From Rathayibacter sp. VKM Ac-2759 (GTDB taxonomy: Bacteria; Actinomycetota; Actinomycetes; Actinomycetales; Microbacteriaceae), in contig NZ_CP047176.1 in assembly GCF_009834225.1 (NCBI RefSeq), positions 3,596,001-3,660,000 on the forward strand: a stretch of 64,000 nt of DNA, written 5' to 3'. Under the pieces are notes generated by a model that did not search any database, was not told the origin of the DNA, and worked only from the letters and a program-made list of their open reading frames with translations. Positions 45,147 to 52,980 of the stretch are shown here, in pieces. The position numbers and the translations under genes are program-made. Each line of letters starts with the position of its first letter. The first letter of the stretch is position 1.

Positions 45147-46496
45147 TCACTTGACGGTGAAGCCCTGGCTGGTCGCGTACTCCGTGACCTGGTCGTCCCA
45201 CGCCTGGAGGGCGTCGGTCAGGCTGGTCTTGTCCGTGAGCGCCTTGCCGAAGGTGTCCTGGTAGGCCTCGGACACCGGGTCCATGAACGGGAGCCACTGG
45301 AAGTCGGCGCTGACCGTCGGTGAGATCTCGGAGTAGAGCTCGTTGGTCTTCTGGCCGCCGAAGAACTCGACCGGCGCGTCGGTGAACGCGGGGTCCTCGA
45401 GCGCCGAGGTGGCCGCGGGGAACAGCGAGAGGTCGTTGCCCATGGCGAGCGCGGAGTCGTGGTCGCTGTTGATGAACTCGGCGAACTTCGCGGCCGGGAT
45501 CGGGTTCTGGCTGGTGCCGATCACCGTGTTGGCGGATCCGCCGACGCTGCCGGAGACGTCCTGGCCCTCCTCCCACTGCGGGAGCTTCGACGCCGACCAC
45601 TTGCCGGCCGTGTCGGCCGCGGTGCCCTGCAGGAACTGCGGGCCCCAGGCGGCGGCGACCCACGAGGCGTACTTGCCGCTCGCGAGACCCTGATACCACT
45701 GGTCGGTGAAGTCGGGGTCGGTCGAGACGAGGTCGGAGTCGACGAGCCCCTGCCAGTACTCGGCGACGTTCTCCATCTCGGGGCTGGTCAGGTCGATCCC
45801 GACGGTCTGGTCGCCGTCGTAGCTGAACGGCTTGGCCCCGCCCTGCCAGAAGAGGCCGAGGGTCGCGGTGGCGTTGCTGGGCGAGATGTTGGCGATGTAG
45901 GTCGACGGGTCGGCCGCGTGGATCGTGGCGGCGTCGGTCGCGAACTCGTCCCAGGTCGCGGGCGAGGTGGTGATGCCGTTGGCCGAGAAGATGTCGTTGC
46001 GGTAGAGCAGGCCGAGAGGGCCGGTGTCCTGCGGGACTCCCCAGATGCCGTCGTCGGTGGCGACCTGGTCCCACGCGAAGTCCTGGAACTGCGACGAGAG
46101 GTCGGCGTCGAGGTACGGGGTGAGGTCGGCGAACTGCTTCTCGAGGATGAACGAGGGCATGTTGTGGTACTCGATCTGCGCGACGTCGGGGGCGCCCTTG
46201 CCCGCCTTGAGAGCGCTGCGCAGCTTCGTGTAGTAGTCGTTGCCCGAGCCCACGTTGACCAGGTCGACGGTGATGTCGGGGTACTCCTCCTCGAACATGG
46301 CGACCTCGGCCGAGAGGTCGTTCCAGGTCCAGAAGGTGATGGTGGTCGGAGTCGTCATCGCGGTGTCGATGTCGTCCTGCGACACGTCCGCGGCGGCCGG
46401 TGCGGCCGACGGCGTCGAGCACCCGGTCAGCACCAGGACGGAGCCGAGAGCTGCAGCCGCCAGCATCGTCGCTGCGCGGCGGGAGGGAGAGCGCAT
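45147..46496 (-). CDS. CUT1 extracellular sugar-binding lipoprotein
   Basis: A 449-residue SBP_bac_1 protein with a lipoprotein signal (lipobox LTGC near residues 22-25). TITFWTWNDLSAEVAMFEEE, DVAQIEYHNMPSFI, and NPIPAAKFAEFINS are typical of oligosaccharide-binding members. Start is set at ATG 46496; a GTG two codons earlier (46502) is equally possible and the Shine-Dalgarno is weak. First gene of the operon with two permeases and GH42, so the likely ligand is a galacto-oligosaccharide. A double LacI-type operator lies just upstream. Confidence 0.92.
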   Translation of the reverse strand: MRSPSRRAATMLAAAALGSVLVLTGCSTPSAAPAAADVSQDDIDTAMTTPTTITFWTWNDLSAEVAMFEEEYPDITVDLVNVGSGNDYYTKLRSALKAGKGAPDVAQIEYHNMPSFILEKQFADLTPYLDADLSSQFQDFAWDQVATDDGIWGVPQDTGPLGLLYRNDIFSANGITTSPATWDEFATDAATIHAADPSTYIANISPSNATATLGLFWQGGAKPFSYDGDQTVGIDLTSPEMENVAEYWQGLVDSDLVSTDPDFTDQWYQGLASGKYASWVAAAWGPQFLQGTAADTAGKWSASKLPQWEEGQDVSGSVGGSANTVIGTSQNPIPAAKFAEFINSDHDSALAMGNDLSLFPAATSALEDPAFTDAPVEFFGGQKTNELYSEISPTVSADFQWLPFMDPVSEAYQDTFGKALTDKTSLTDALQAWDDQVTEYATSQGFTVK

Positions 46497-46578
46497 GTTC
46501 ACTGCTTTCGATCGGCCGTCGGTTCCGTGTCGGAGCCGGCGGCGGGTGACCGACGGACGTCGCCTCGTCGGTGAGTTC

Positions 46579-46611
46579 GGTTACCGGTAACAGTTGCTGT
46601 TACCGGTAACC
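46579..46611. promoter_or_regulatory. double symmetric LacI-type operator at the CUT1 operon
   Basis: Two sites, GGTTACCGGTAACA (46579-46592) and TGTTACCGGTAACC (46598-46611), form one larger perfect inverted repeat around TTG-containing spacing. Each is close to the TGTT...AACA operator found at the arabinan genes but more symmetric. It lies 83 bases before the binding-protein start and 48 bases past the LacI gene. Confidence 0.78.
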
Positions 46612-46658
46612 GCTCTGCGAGACTAAGCGCGCACGAGGCGGAGCGCAAGGCCGGTCCG

Positions 46659-47681
46659 TCACCGAGCGGCGGTCGACCTCCGGACCACCAGCGAGACCTC
46701 GTCCGGCTCCGCCGGACTGTGCTCGGCATCGGCGCGGCCCTCGATCATCCCGATCAGCTGCTCGACCGCCGATCGGCCCCGCACAGCGAAATCGAGCCGC
46801 ACCGTGGTCAGCGGCGGCACCGTGAACGCCGACTCCGGCACGTCGTCGAAGCCGACCACGCTCACCTCGCCGGGGACGTCGACGCCCCGCTCCCACAGCG
46901 CGCGGAACACGCCCATCGCCATCTGGTCGTTCGCCGCGAAGATCGCCGTGGCCTCGAGCGGGTCGGAGAGTCCGCGGACGGCCTCGTACCCCGACTCCGC
47001 CGTCCAGTTGCCCTCCACCACGGGCAGGAGGGGGAGTCCGGCCGACTCGAGCGCCTCCCGGTAGAGCGCCTCGCGGTTGATCGCCGAGATCCAGTCGCGC
47101 GGCCCGGAGACGTGCAGGATCCGGCGGTGCCCGAGCCCGAGCAGGTGCTCCATCGCGAGCCGCGCGCCGCGCGAGTTGAGGCTCTCGGTCGCCGGGGTGC
47201 CGTCGTAGACCGGCTCGGTGTCGGGCAGGAACGGCACGCGGTGCTCGAGGCCGGCGAGCGCGTCGCGGAGGCGGCGCGTGGGCGCCATCGCGAACACCCC
47301 GGCGAGCTGCTGATCCTCGAGGAGGTCGATGGCGTGCGCGATCTCGACGTCGTTCTCGGGGTCGAGGCTGATGATGTCGAGGAGGTACCCCGCCTCGCGC
47401 GCCGCCCGCGCGGCTCCGGCGACGATGCGGTTCGGGCCGAGCTCGTGCAGCTGGTAGACGAGGGCCCCGAGCCGGTAGGACCGGTTGGTCGCGAGGGCGC
47501 GGGCCGTCTGGTTGGGGCGGAAGCCGAGCTCCTCGATCGCCGCCTCGATGGCGGCGCGGGTCGCATCGCGGATGGTGGTGCCCTTGACGTACCGCGACAC
47601 CGACTGGTGCGAGACCCCGGCGCGATCGGCCACGTCGTAGATGGTCGGGCGCCGCTTGCGGGTGGTGTCGGGCAGTGCCAT
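46659..47681 (-). CDS. LacI-family transcriptional regulator, likely master repressor of the glycan genes
   Basis: A 340-residue repressor. Helix-turn-helix at residues 13-34 (TIYDVADRAGVSHQSVSRYV), hinge RPNQTARALAT with the DNA-intercalating Leu position. Ligand domain: LLGLGHRRILHVSGP, FAANDQMAMGVFRAL, VVGFDDVPESAFTVPPLTTVRLD. It lies between two operator regions (46579-46611 and 47819-47832) that serve the CUT1 and furanose transporters. That placement makes it the best candidate to bind the recurring operator. The link is inferred from position. Confidence 0.93.
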   Translation of the reverse strand: MALPDTTRKRRPTIYDVADRAGVSHQSVSRYVKGTTIRDATRAAIEAAIEELGFRPNQTARALATNRSYRLGALVYQLHELGPNRIVAGAARAAREAGYLLDIISLDPENDVEIAHAIDLLEDQQLAGVFAMAPTRRLRDALAGLEHRVPFLPDTEPVYDGTPATESLNSRGARLAMEHLLGLGHRRILHVSGPRDWISAINREALYREALESAGLPLLPVVEGNWTAESGYEAVRGLSDPLEATAIFAANDQMAMGVFRALWERGVDVPGEVSVVGFDDVPESAFTVPPLTTVRLDFAVRGRSAVEQLIGMIEGRADAEHSPAEPDEVSLVVRRSTAAR

Positions 47682-47803
47682 CGGTCACCCACTCCCCTCG
47701 GCGGCGGGCGTTCCCGGCGGCGCTGGAAAGACCCTACGACCTCCGCCGCGGGGGCGAGTCCGGCGGTGGTGCCCAATCGTTACACGAGCACTGCGGACGC
47801 CTG

Positions 47804-47833
47804 TTGCGTCACAAGAATTGTTCACGGTAACAT
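47804..47833 (+). promoter_or_regulatory. furanose transporter promoter with LacI-type operator
   Basis: TTGCGT (47804-47809), 18-base spacer, TAACAT (47828-47833). Operator TGTTCACGGTAACA (47819-47832) overlaps the -10, identical to the 23706 site. A leader of about 135 bases precedes the AAGGAGG ribosome site. Confidence 0.72.
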
Positions 47834-47975
47834 CCGGGGTGAGGACGCGCTCAGTCGTTGTCCACTGCACATCCTGCTCTCACTGCACCCCGGGCCACCA
47901 GGCCCGCTTTCAGGGCCCCTGGGCCCACACCCGCACGGGCGCACCCGCGTGCCCGTGATCTCAAGGAGGAGATCC

Positions 47976-48971
47976 ATGTACAACACGAGGCGTTTCGGCC
48001 AGATCCTCGGATTCGCAGCAGTCGGCGCCCTGGCGCTCGGCCTCGCCGGCTGCTCCGGCGGATCGGACTCCGGCTCCGGTTCGGACGACGACCTGACGAC
48101 CATCGGCTTCGTGGCCGTCGGCCCCGAGGGCGCCTGGCGTCAGGCGAACGAGACCAACATCGAGGAGACGTTCACCGAGGACGCCGGCTACGACCTCAAG
48201 TACGCACCCGCCACCAACGGAGACCAGAAGTCGCAGATCGACTCCTTCACCTCCTTCGTGGACGAGGGCGTCGACGTGATCCTGCTGTCGGCGACCGAGG
48301 GCTCGGGCTGGGAGGACTCGCTCGAGCGCGCTCAGGAGGCCGAGATCCCGGTCATCCTGATCGACCGCGGCATCGAGCCCGACAACACCGACCTCTACGT
48401 CACCCGCATCGCGCCCGACAACATCGCGGTCAGCACCTCGGTCGCCGACTGGGCCAAGACCGCGTTCCCCGACGGCGCCAAGTACTTCACGCTCGAGGGC
48501 CCCGCGGGCGTCTCGGTCGTCAACGAGCGCAACGAGGGCTGGGACGAGGTCATCGGCGCCGACTCCGCCTTCACCAAGGTCGGCGCGCAGACCGCCAACT
48601 GGTCGACCGAAGAGGCGAAGAGCGTCTTCGAGACCGTCCTGAAGTCGAACAACAACGACGTGCAGATGGTCTTCGCCCAGAACGACGAGATGGGCCTCGG
48701 CGCCGTCCAGGCCGTCGAGGAGGCCGGCCTCACCCCGGGCGTCGACGTCAAGATCGCCACGATCGACGGCACCAAGAACGCCCTGCAGGCGCTCGCCGAC
48801 GGCAAGCTCAGCTTCGTCGCCGAGTACAACCCGCTGTTCGGAGAGACCGCCCTCGACGCCGTCGAGGCGACCCTCGCCGGCGAGACCGTCGAGTCCTCGA
48901 TCGTCGTGCCGAGCGAGACCTTCGACTCGCCCGAGGCCGCCTCGGCCGCCCTGCCCGACCGCAAGTTCTAG
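47976..48971 (+). CDS. YtfQ-like furanose-binding lipoprotein
   Basis: A 331-residue periplasmic-binding-protein-like lipoprotein, lipobox LAGC (near residues 23-26), followed by a Ser/Gly/Asp-rich linker. It resembles E. coli YtfQ in IGFVAVGPEGAWRQANETNI, SGWEDSLERAQEAEIPVILI, and MVFAQNDEMGLGAVQA. YtfQ-type proteins bind galactofuranose, and relatives bind L-arabinose furanose forms. Here arabinofuranose from the surrounding arabinanases is the likely ligand. AAGGAGGA precedes the ATG. First gene of a complete transporter operon. Confidence 0.9.
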   Translation: MYNTRRFGQILGFAAVGALALGLAGCSGGSDSGSGSDDDLTTIGFVAVGPEGAWRQANETNIEETFTEDAGYDLKYAPATNGDQKSQIDSFTSFVDEGVDVILLSATEGSGWEDSLERAQEAEIPVILIDRGIEPDNTDLYVTRIAPDNIAVSTSVADWAKTAFPDGAKYFTLEGPAGVSVVNERNEGWDEVIGADSAFTKVGAQTANWSTEEAKSVFETVLKSNNNDVQMVFAQNDEMGLGAVQAVEEAGLTPGVDVKIATIDGTKNALQALADGKLSFVAEYNPLFGETALDAVEATLAGETVESSIVVPSETFDSPEAASAALPDRKF

Positions 48972-49000
48972 AGCGCACCTCTAGGAAGACCACTCCACGC

Positions 49001-49037
49001 GGAGCGACCGGGGCCCCCAGCGGGTCCCGGTCGCTCC
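49001..49037. promoter_or_regulatory. hairpin between binding-protein and ATPase genes
   Basis: Perfect 12-bp arms GGAGCGACCGGG (49001-49012) and complement (49026-49037). Like the hairpins at 45 kb, it probably favours binding-protein expression over the rest of the operon. Confidence 0.65.
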
Positions 49038-49083
49038 GGCCTCCGGCGCAGCGAAGCGCCACTCGAGAACGGAACGACGCGGC

Positions 49084-50658
49084 ATGACAGGTTCGCCTCC
49101 GATCGTCGAGATGAAGAACATCTCGATCAGCTTCCCCGGCGTGAAAGCCCTCGACGGAGTCGACTTCCGCCTGTTCCCGGGCGAGGTCCACACCCTGATG
49201 GGCGAGAACGGCGCCGGCAAGTCCACCCTCATCAAGGCGCTCACGGGCGTCTACACGATCGACAGCGGAGACATCGTCATCGGCGGCGAGACCCGTCGTC
49301 TGACCGGCACGGCCGATGCGCAGTCCGCGGGGATCTCCACCGTGTACCAGGAGGTCAACCTCTGCACCAACCTCAGCATCGGCGAGAACGTCATGCTGGG
49401 CTACGAGGTGCGCGGTCCCTTCGGCATCAACTGGCGAGCGACCCACGAGGCCGCCCGCACCGCGCTCGAGAAGCTCGGCCTCGGTCACCTCGACCCGCGC
49501 CGGCCGCTCGCGTCGCTCTCGATCGCGATGCAGCAGCTCGTCGCCATCAGCCGCTCGACCGTCAGCGACTCCCGGGTCCTGATCCTCGACGAGCCGACCT
49601 CGAGCCTGGACGCGAACGAGGTGGAGAACCTCTTCGTCGTCATCCGCCGCCTCCGCGCGGAGGGTGTCGCGATCCTCTTCGTCTCGCACTTCCTCGACCA
49701 GGTCTACGCGATCAGCGACCGGCTCACGGTGCTGCGCAACGGGCAGTACGTCGGCGAGTACCTCACGCACGAGCTCGACCGCACCTCGCTCATCTCGAAG
49801 ATGATCGGCAAGGACATCGCGGCGCTGCGCTCGCTCGACTCCGAGCGCGAGAACAGCGACCACCTCTACCGCGAGGCCCCGCTGTACTCAGCGAAGGGCC
49901 TCGGCAAGAAGGGCTCGATCGAGGCGACGGACCTCACTCTGCACCGCGGAGAGGTCGTCGGACTCGCCGGGCTCCTCGGCTCCGGCCGCACCGAGCTCGC
50001 GCGCCTGATCTACGGCGTCGACAAGCCCGACACGGGCGAGATCACGCTGCACGGCAAGAAGATCGACGTCCCGACGCCGACCGCCGGCCTCGCGCACAAG
50101 ATCGCGTTCTCGAGCGAGAACCGCCGCGACGAGGGCATCATCCGCGACCTGTCGGTGCGCGAGAACCTCATCCTCGCGGTGCAGGCCAAGCGCGGCTGGG
50201 CCCGCCCCCTCTCCAAGAAGGAGAAGGACGAGATCGTCGGCAAGTACCTGGTCGAGCTCAACGTGCGCCCGGCCGACCCCGACCGCCCCATCAGCAAGCT
50301 CTCCGGCGGGAACCAGCAGAAGGTCCTCCTCGGACGCTGGCTGGCCACCGCCCCCGAGATCCTCATCCTCGACGAGCCCACCCGCGGCATCGACGTCGGA
50401 GCCAAGGCCGAGATCCAGGAGAAGGTCGTCGCTCTCGCGGGCGAGGGCGTCGCCGTCGTGTTCATCTCGTCCGAGCTCGACGAGGTCGTCCGCCTCAGCG
50501 ATCGCATCATCGTCCTCAAGGACCACCGCGTGATCGCGGAGATCCTCAACGGACCCGCTGTCACTGCGGAGTCGATCGTCACTACCATCGCCGCAGAGGG
50601 AGTCGTCGACGAGGACGTCGTCGTTCTCGAAGGCGCCACGCAGGAGGCCGCATCATGA
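49084..50658 (+). CDS. YtfR-like sugar ABC transporter ATP-binding protein
   Basis: A 524-residue tandem ATPase of the CUT2 family. First unit: Walker A GENGAGKST, signature-like LSIAMQQLVAISRS, Walker B VLILDEPTSSLDA. Second: degenerate GLLGSGRTE, signature LSGGNQQKVLLGRWL, Walker B ILILDEPTRGIDV. It precedes two permeases, the YtfQRT-YjfF layout. Ribosome site is weak (GGAA). A paralog without permeases lies at 28173. Confidence 0.94.
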   Translation: MTGSPPIVEMKNISISFPGVKALDGVDFRLFPGEVHTLMGENGAGKSTLIKALTGVYTIDSGDIVIGGETRRLTGTADAQSAGISTVYQEVNLCTNLSIGENVMLGYEVRGPFGINWRATHEAARTALEKLGLGHLDPRRPLASLSIAMQQLVAISRSTVSDSRVLILDEPTSSLDANEVENLFVVIRRLRAEGVAILFVSHFLDQVYAISDRLTVLRNGQYVGEYLTHELDRTSLISKMIGKDIAALRSLDSERENSDHLYREAPLYSAKGLGKKGSIEATDLTLHRGEVVGLAGLLGSGRTELARLIYGVDKPDTGEITLHGKKIDVPTPTAGLAHKIAFSSENRRDEGIIRDLSVRENLILAVQAKRGWARPLSKKEKDEIVGKYLVELNVRPADPDRPISKLSGGNQQKVLLGRWLATAPEILILDEPTRGIDVGAKAEIQEKVVALAGEGVAVVFISSELDEVVRLSDRIIVLKDHRVIAEILNGPAVTAESIVTTIAAEGVVDEDVVVLEGATQEAAS

Positions 50659-51731
50659 GCAGCGACAGCAAGCCCGACCGGGGCTCCGTGCTCGCCGGGC
50701 TGATCCGCCGTCAGTACTTCTGGGGAGCCGTGGCGATCGCGCTGCTGCTGCTCGTCAACGTCGTGAAGGATCCGAGCTACCTCGCCGTCTCGGTCAGCCC
50801 GACCACGGGCTACCTGGTCGGCAACGTCATCGACATCGCGCGGGCGGCAGCGCCCATCCTGATGATCGCGGTGGGCATGTGCCTGGTCGTGGCGACCGGA
50901 GGCATCGACCTCTCGGTCGGCTCGATCATGGTGGTCGCCGGCGCGGTCTCGATGGAGTTCCTGAACGCCAACGGCGCTCCCGACTCGCTCGGCGCGGCCG
51001 CCGCGGCCTTCGCCGTCGCGCTCCTGGTCGCCGGGGTCCTCGGGGCCGTGAACGGCATCCTGGTCTCGGTCGTGGGGCTGCAGCCGTTCATCAGCACCCT
51101 CGTGGTGATGCTCGCCGGCCGCGGTCTCGCCAAGGTGATCACCGGCGGGCAGAACACCGCCGCGACGAACGAGCCGTTCCGCTGGATCGCGAACGGCTAC
51201 GTCTTCGGACTCCCCGTCGTCTTCCTCCTCGCCATCGCGATCGTCGTCGTGGTCGGAGTGCTGGTGCGCCGCACCGCCCTCGGCCTGATGATCGAGGCGA
51301 TCGGCATGGACCCGAAGGCGGCCCGTCTCGCCGGCATCAACCGCCGCGGCCTGCTGATGACCGCCTACATCGGCAGCGGCCTGCTCGCCGGAGTCGCGGG
51401 CGTCTTCGCCACGGCCAGCGTCATGACGGTGGACGTGTCGCGGACGGGCTACCAGCTCGAGCTCGACGCGATCCTCGCGGTCGTGGTCGGCGGCACCTCG
51501 CTCGCGGGCGGCAAGTTCAACATCACCGGAGCCGCCATCGGCGCCATCCTGATCGCCACGCTCGACAAGACGGTCGTCTTCCTCGGCGTCTCCTCGAGCG
51601 CGACGCCCGCCTTCAAGGCGATCGTGATCGTCGCCCTCTGCCTGCTGCAGTCCGAGCGCGTGCGCTCGGCCTTCACTCAACGTCGCGAGGCGCGCCGCAG
51701 CGCACCGCAGAAAGAGGCGATCCCCGCATGA
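50655..51731 (+). CDS. YtfT-like sugar ABC transporter permease
   Basis: A 358-residue CUT2 permease with about eight to ten hydrophobic segments. VATGGIDLSVGSIMVVAGAV and VGLQPFISTLVVMLAGRGLA are standard, as is VVGGTSLAGGKFNITGAAIG. Start overlaps the ATPase stop (ATGA). Confidence 0.94.
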   Translation: MSSDSKPDRGSVLAGLIRRQYFWGAVAIALLLLVNVVKDPSYLAVSVSPTTGYLVGNVIDIARAAAPILMIAVGMCLVVATGGIDLSVGSIMVVAGAVSMEFLNANGAPDSLGAAAAAFAVALLVAGVLGAVNGILVSVVGLQPFISTLVVMLAGRGLAKVITGGQNTAATNEPFRWIANGYVFGLPVVFLLAIAIVVVVGVLVRRTALGLMIEAIGMDPKAARLAGINRRGLLMTAYIGSGLLAGVAGVFATASVMTVDVSRTGYQLELDAILAVVVGGTSLAGGKFNITGAAIGAILIATLDKTVVFLGVSSSATPAFKAIVIVALCLLQSERVRSAFTQRREARRSAPQKEAIPA

Positions 51732-52765
51732 GCGCCGTGATGACCCGCTCCGCCCCTCCGACGAGCTCGAACCGCTCCTCGGCGCGGTCGTGGCTGACCC
51801 AGCACCTCGACAAGCTGCCGACCCTCGCCGCGCTGATCATCTTCCTCGCGATGATCGTCTACGGAGAGGCCGCGTACGGCCGCATCCTGCAGGCGAGCAC
51901 CGTCTCGAACCTGCTGATCAACAACGCGCACCTGATCATCCTGGCCGTGGGGCTCACGTTCGTGATCCTGACCGGGGGCATCGACCTCTCGGTCGGCGCG
52001 ATCATCGCCTTCAGCAGCGTGAGCGGCGTGCTGCTCATCAACGCCGGCTGGAACCCGTGGCTCGTGATGGTGCTGATGATCCTGATCGGCTCGGGCTTCG
52101 GCCTCGTGTCGGGCGTGCTCATCCAGTACTTCAACGTGCAGCCGTTCATCGCGACGCTCGCCATGATGTTCCTGGCCCGGGGCCTCGCCTCGATGCTGAG
52201 CACCGTGCCGGAGCGCCTCCCCGAGGACTCGGCCGTGCTCAGCCTGGCGGCTCCGATCAAGCTGATCGACGGCCCGAAGGTCAACGACTTCGTGATCAGC
52301 CCCGGCGTGATCATCGCGCTGCTGGTCGTCGCGGGGGCGTTCTTCGTCCTGCACCGCACCCGCCTCGGCCGCACGGTCTACGCGATGGGCGGCTCCGAGC
52401 AGTCGGCGGCCCTCATGGGCCTGCCGGTGCTGCGGACGAAGCTTCTGATCTACGTGATCAGCGGCACCCTCGCGGGCCTCGCCGGCGTCGTCTACACGGC
52501 CCGTCTCGGCAGCGCGCAGAACATCACCGGCACCGGCTGGGAGCTCGACGCGATCGCGGCGACGGTCATCGGAGGCACGCTGCTCACCGGCGGCGTCGGC
52601 TTCGTGCTCGGCTCGGTGATCGGCGCCCTGGTGCTCGGCCTGATGAACGTCCTGATCACCCGCGACGGCGGCATCCCGCCCGAGGCGACGACGATCATCA
52701 CCGGCGGCATCCTCCTGGTCTTCGTGCTCCTGCAGCGCGCGGTGATGGCCCGCAACAAGACCTGA
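51728..52765 (+). CDS. YjfF-like sugar ABC transporter permease
   Basis: A 345-residue second CUT2 permease. ILTGGIDLSVGAIIAFSSV, NVQPFIATLAMMFLARGLA and VIGGTLLTGGVGFVLGSVIG mark the family. Starts by four-base overlap with the previous gene. Having two distinct permeases fits the galactofuranose/arabinofuranose transporter type rather than ribose transporters, which use one. Confidence 0.94.
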   Translation: MSAVMTRSAPPTSSNRSSARSWLTQHLDKLPTLAALIIFLAMIVYGEAAYGRILQASTVSNLLINNAHLIILAVGLTFVILTGGIDLSVGAIIAFSSVSGVLLINAGWNPWLVMVLMILIGSGFGLVSGVLIQYFNVQPFIATLAMMFLARGLASMLSTVPERLPEDSAVLSLAAPIKLIDGPKVNDFVISPGVIIALLVVAGAFFVLHRTRLGRTVYAMGGSEQSAALMGLPVLRTKLLIYVISGTLAGLAGVVYTARLGSAQNITGTGWELDAIAATVIGGTLLTGGVGFVLGSVIGALVLGLMNVLITRDGGIPPEATTIITGGILLVFVLLQRAVMARNKT

Positions 52766-52784
52766 CGCGCCTCCGCGCCACGTC

Positions 52785-52822
52785 CACCGCCCCCTCGCTG
52801 CTCGTCCGGCGAGGGGGCGGTG
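52785..52822. terminator. terminator of the furanose transporter operon
   Basis: Perfect 14-bp arms CACCGCCCCCTCGC (52785-52798) and complement (52809-52822), with a ten-base loop, 20 bases after the stop codon. Confidence 0.88.
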
Positions 52823-52890
52823 CCGTCTCTCCTCCTCCAGGCGGGCGCGGCCTGCCCGAGGTCTGAGAGAGCGGGCAGATTCGTCGTCGC

Positions 52891-52921
52891 GTTGACGTCA
52901 ACATCGTGTTACCGTGAACAT
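52891..52921 (+). promoter_or_regulatory. promoter and operators of the giant GH43 gene
   Basis: GTTGACGTCAAC (52891-52902) is a perfect 12-bp palindrome that also holds a TTGACG -35. Eighteen bases on is GAACAT, a possible -10, overlapped by the operator TGTTACCGTGAACA (52907-52920). AGGAG lies eight bases before the ATG at 52981. Confidence 0.65.
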
Positions 52922-52980
52922 CGCCGACTCGCGTCGGACCCCCTCTCCTCAGCAATGGTGCCGAACTAGGAGCAAGTGCG

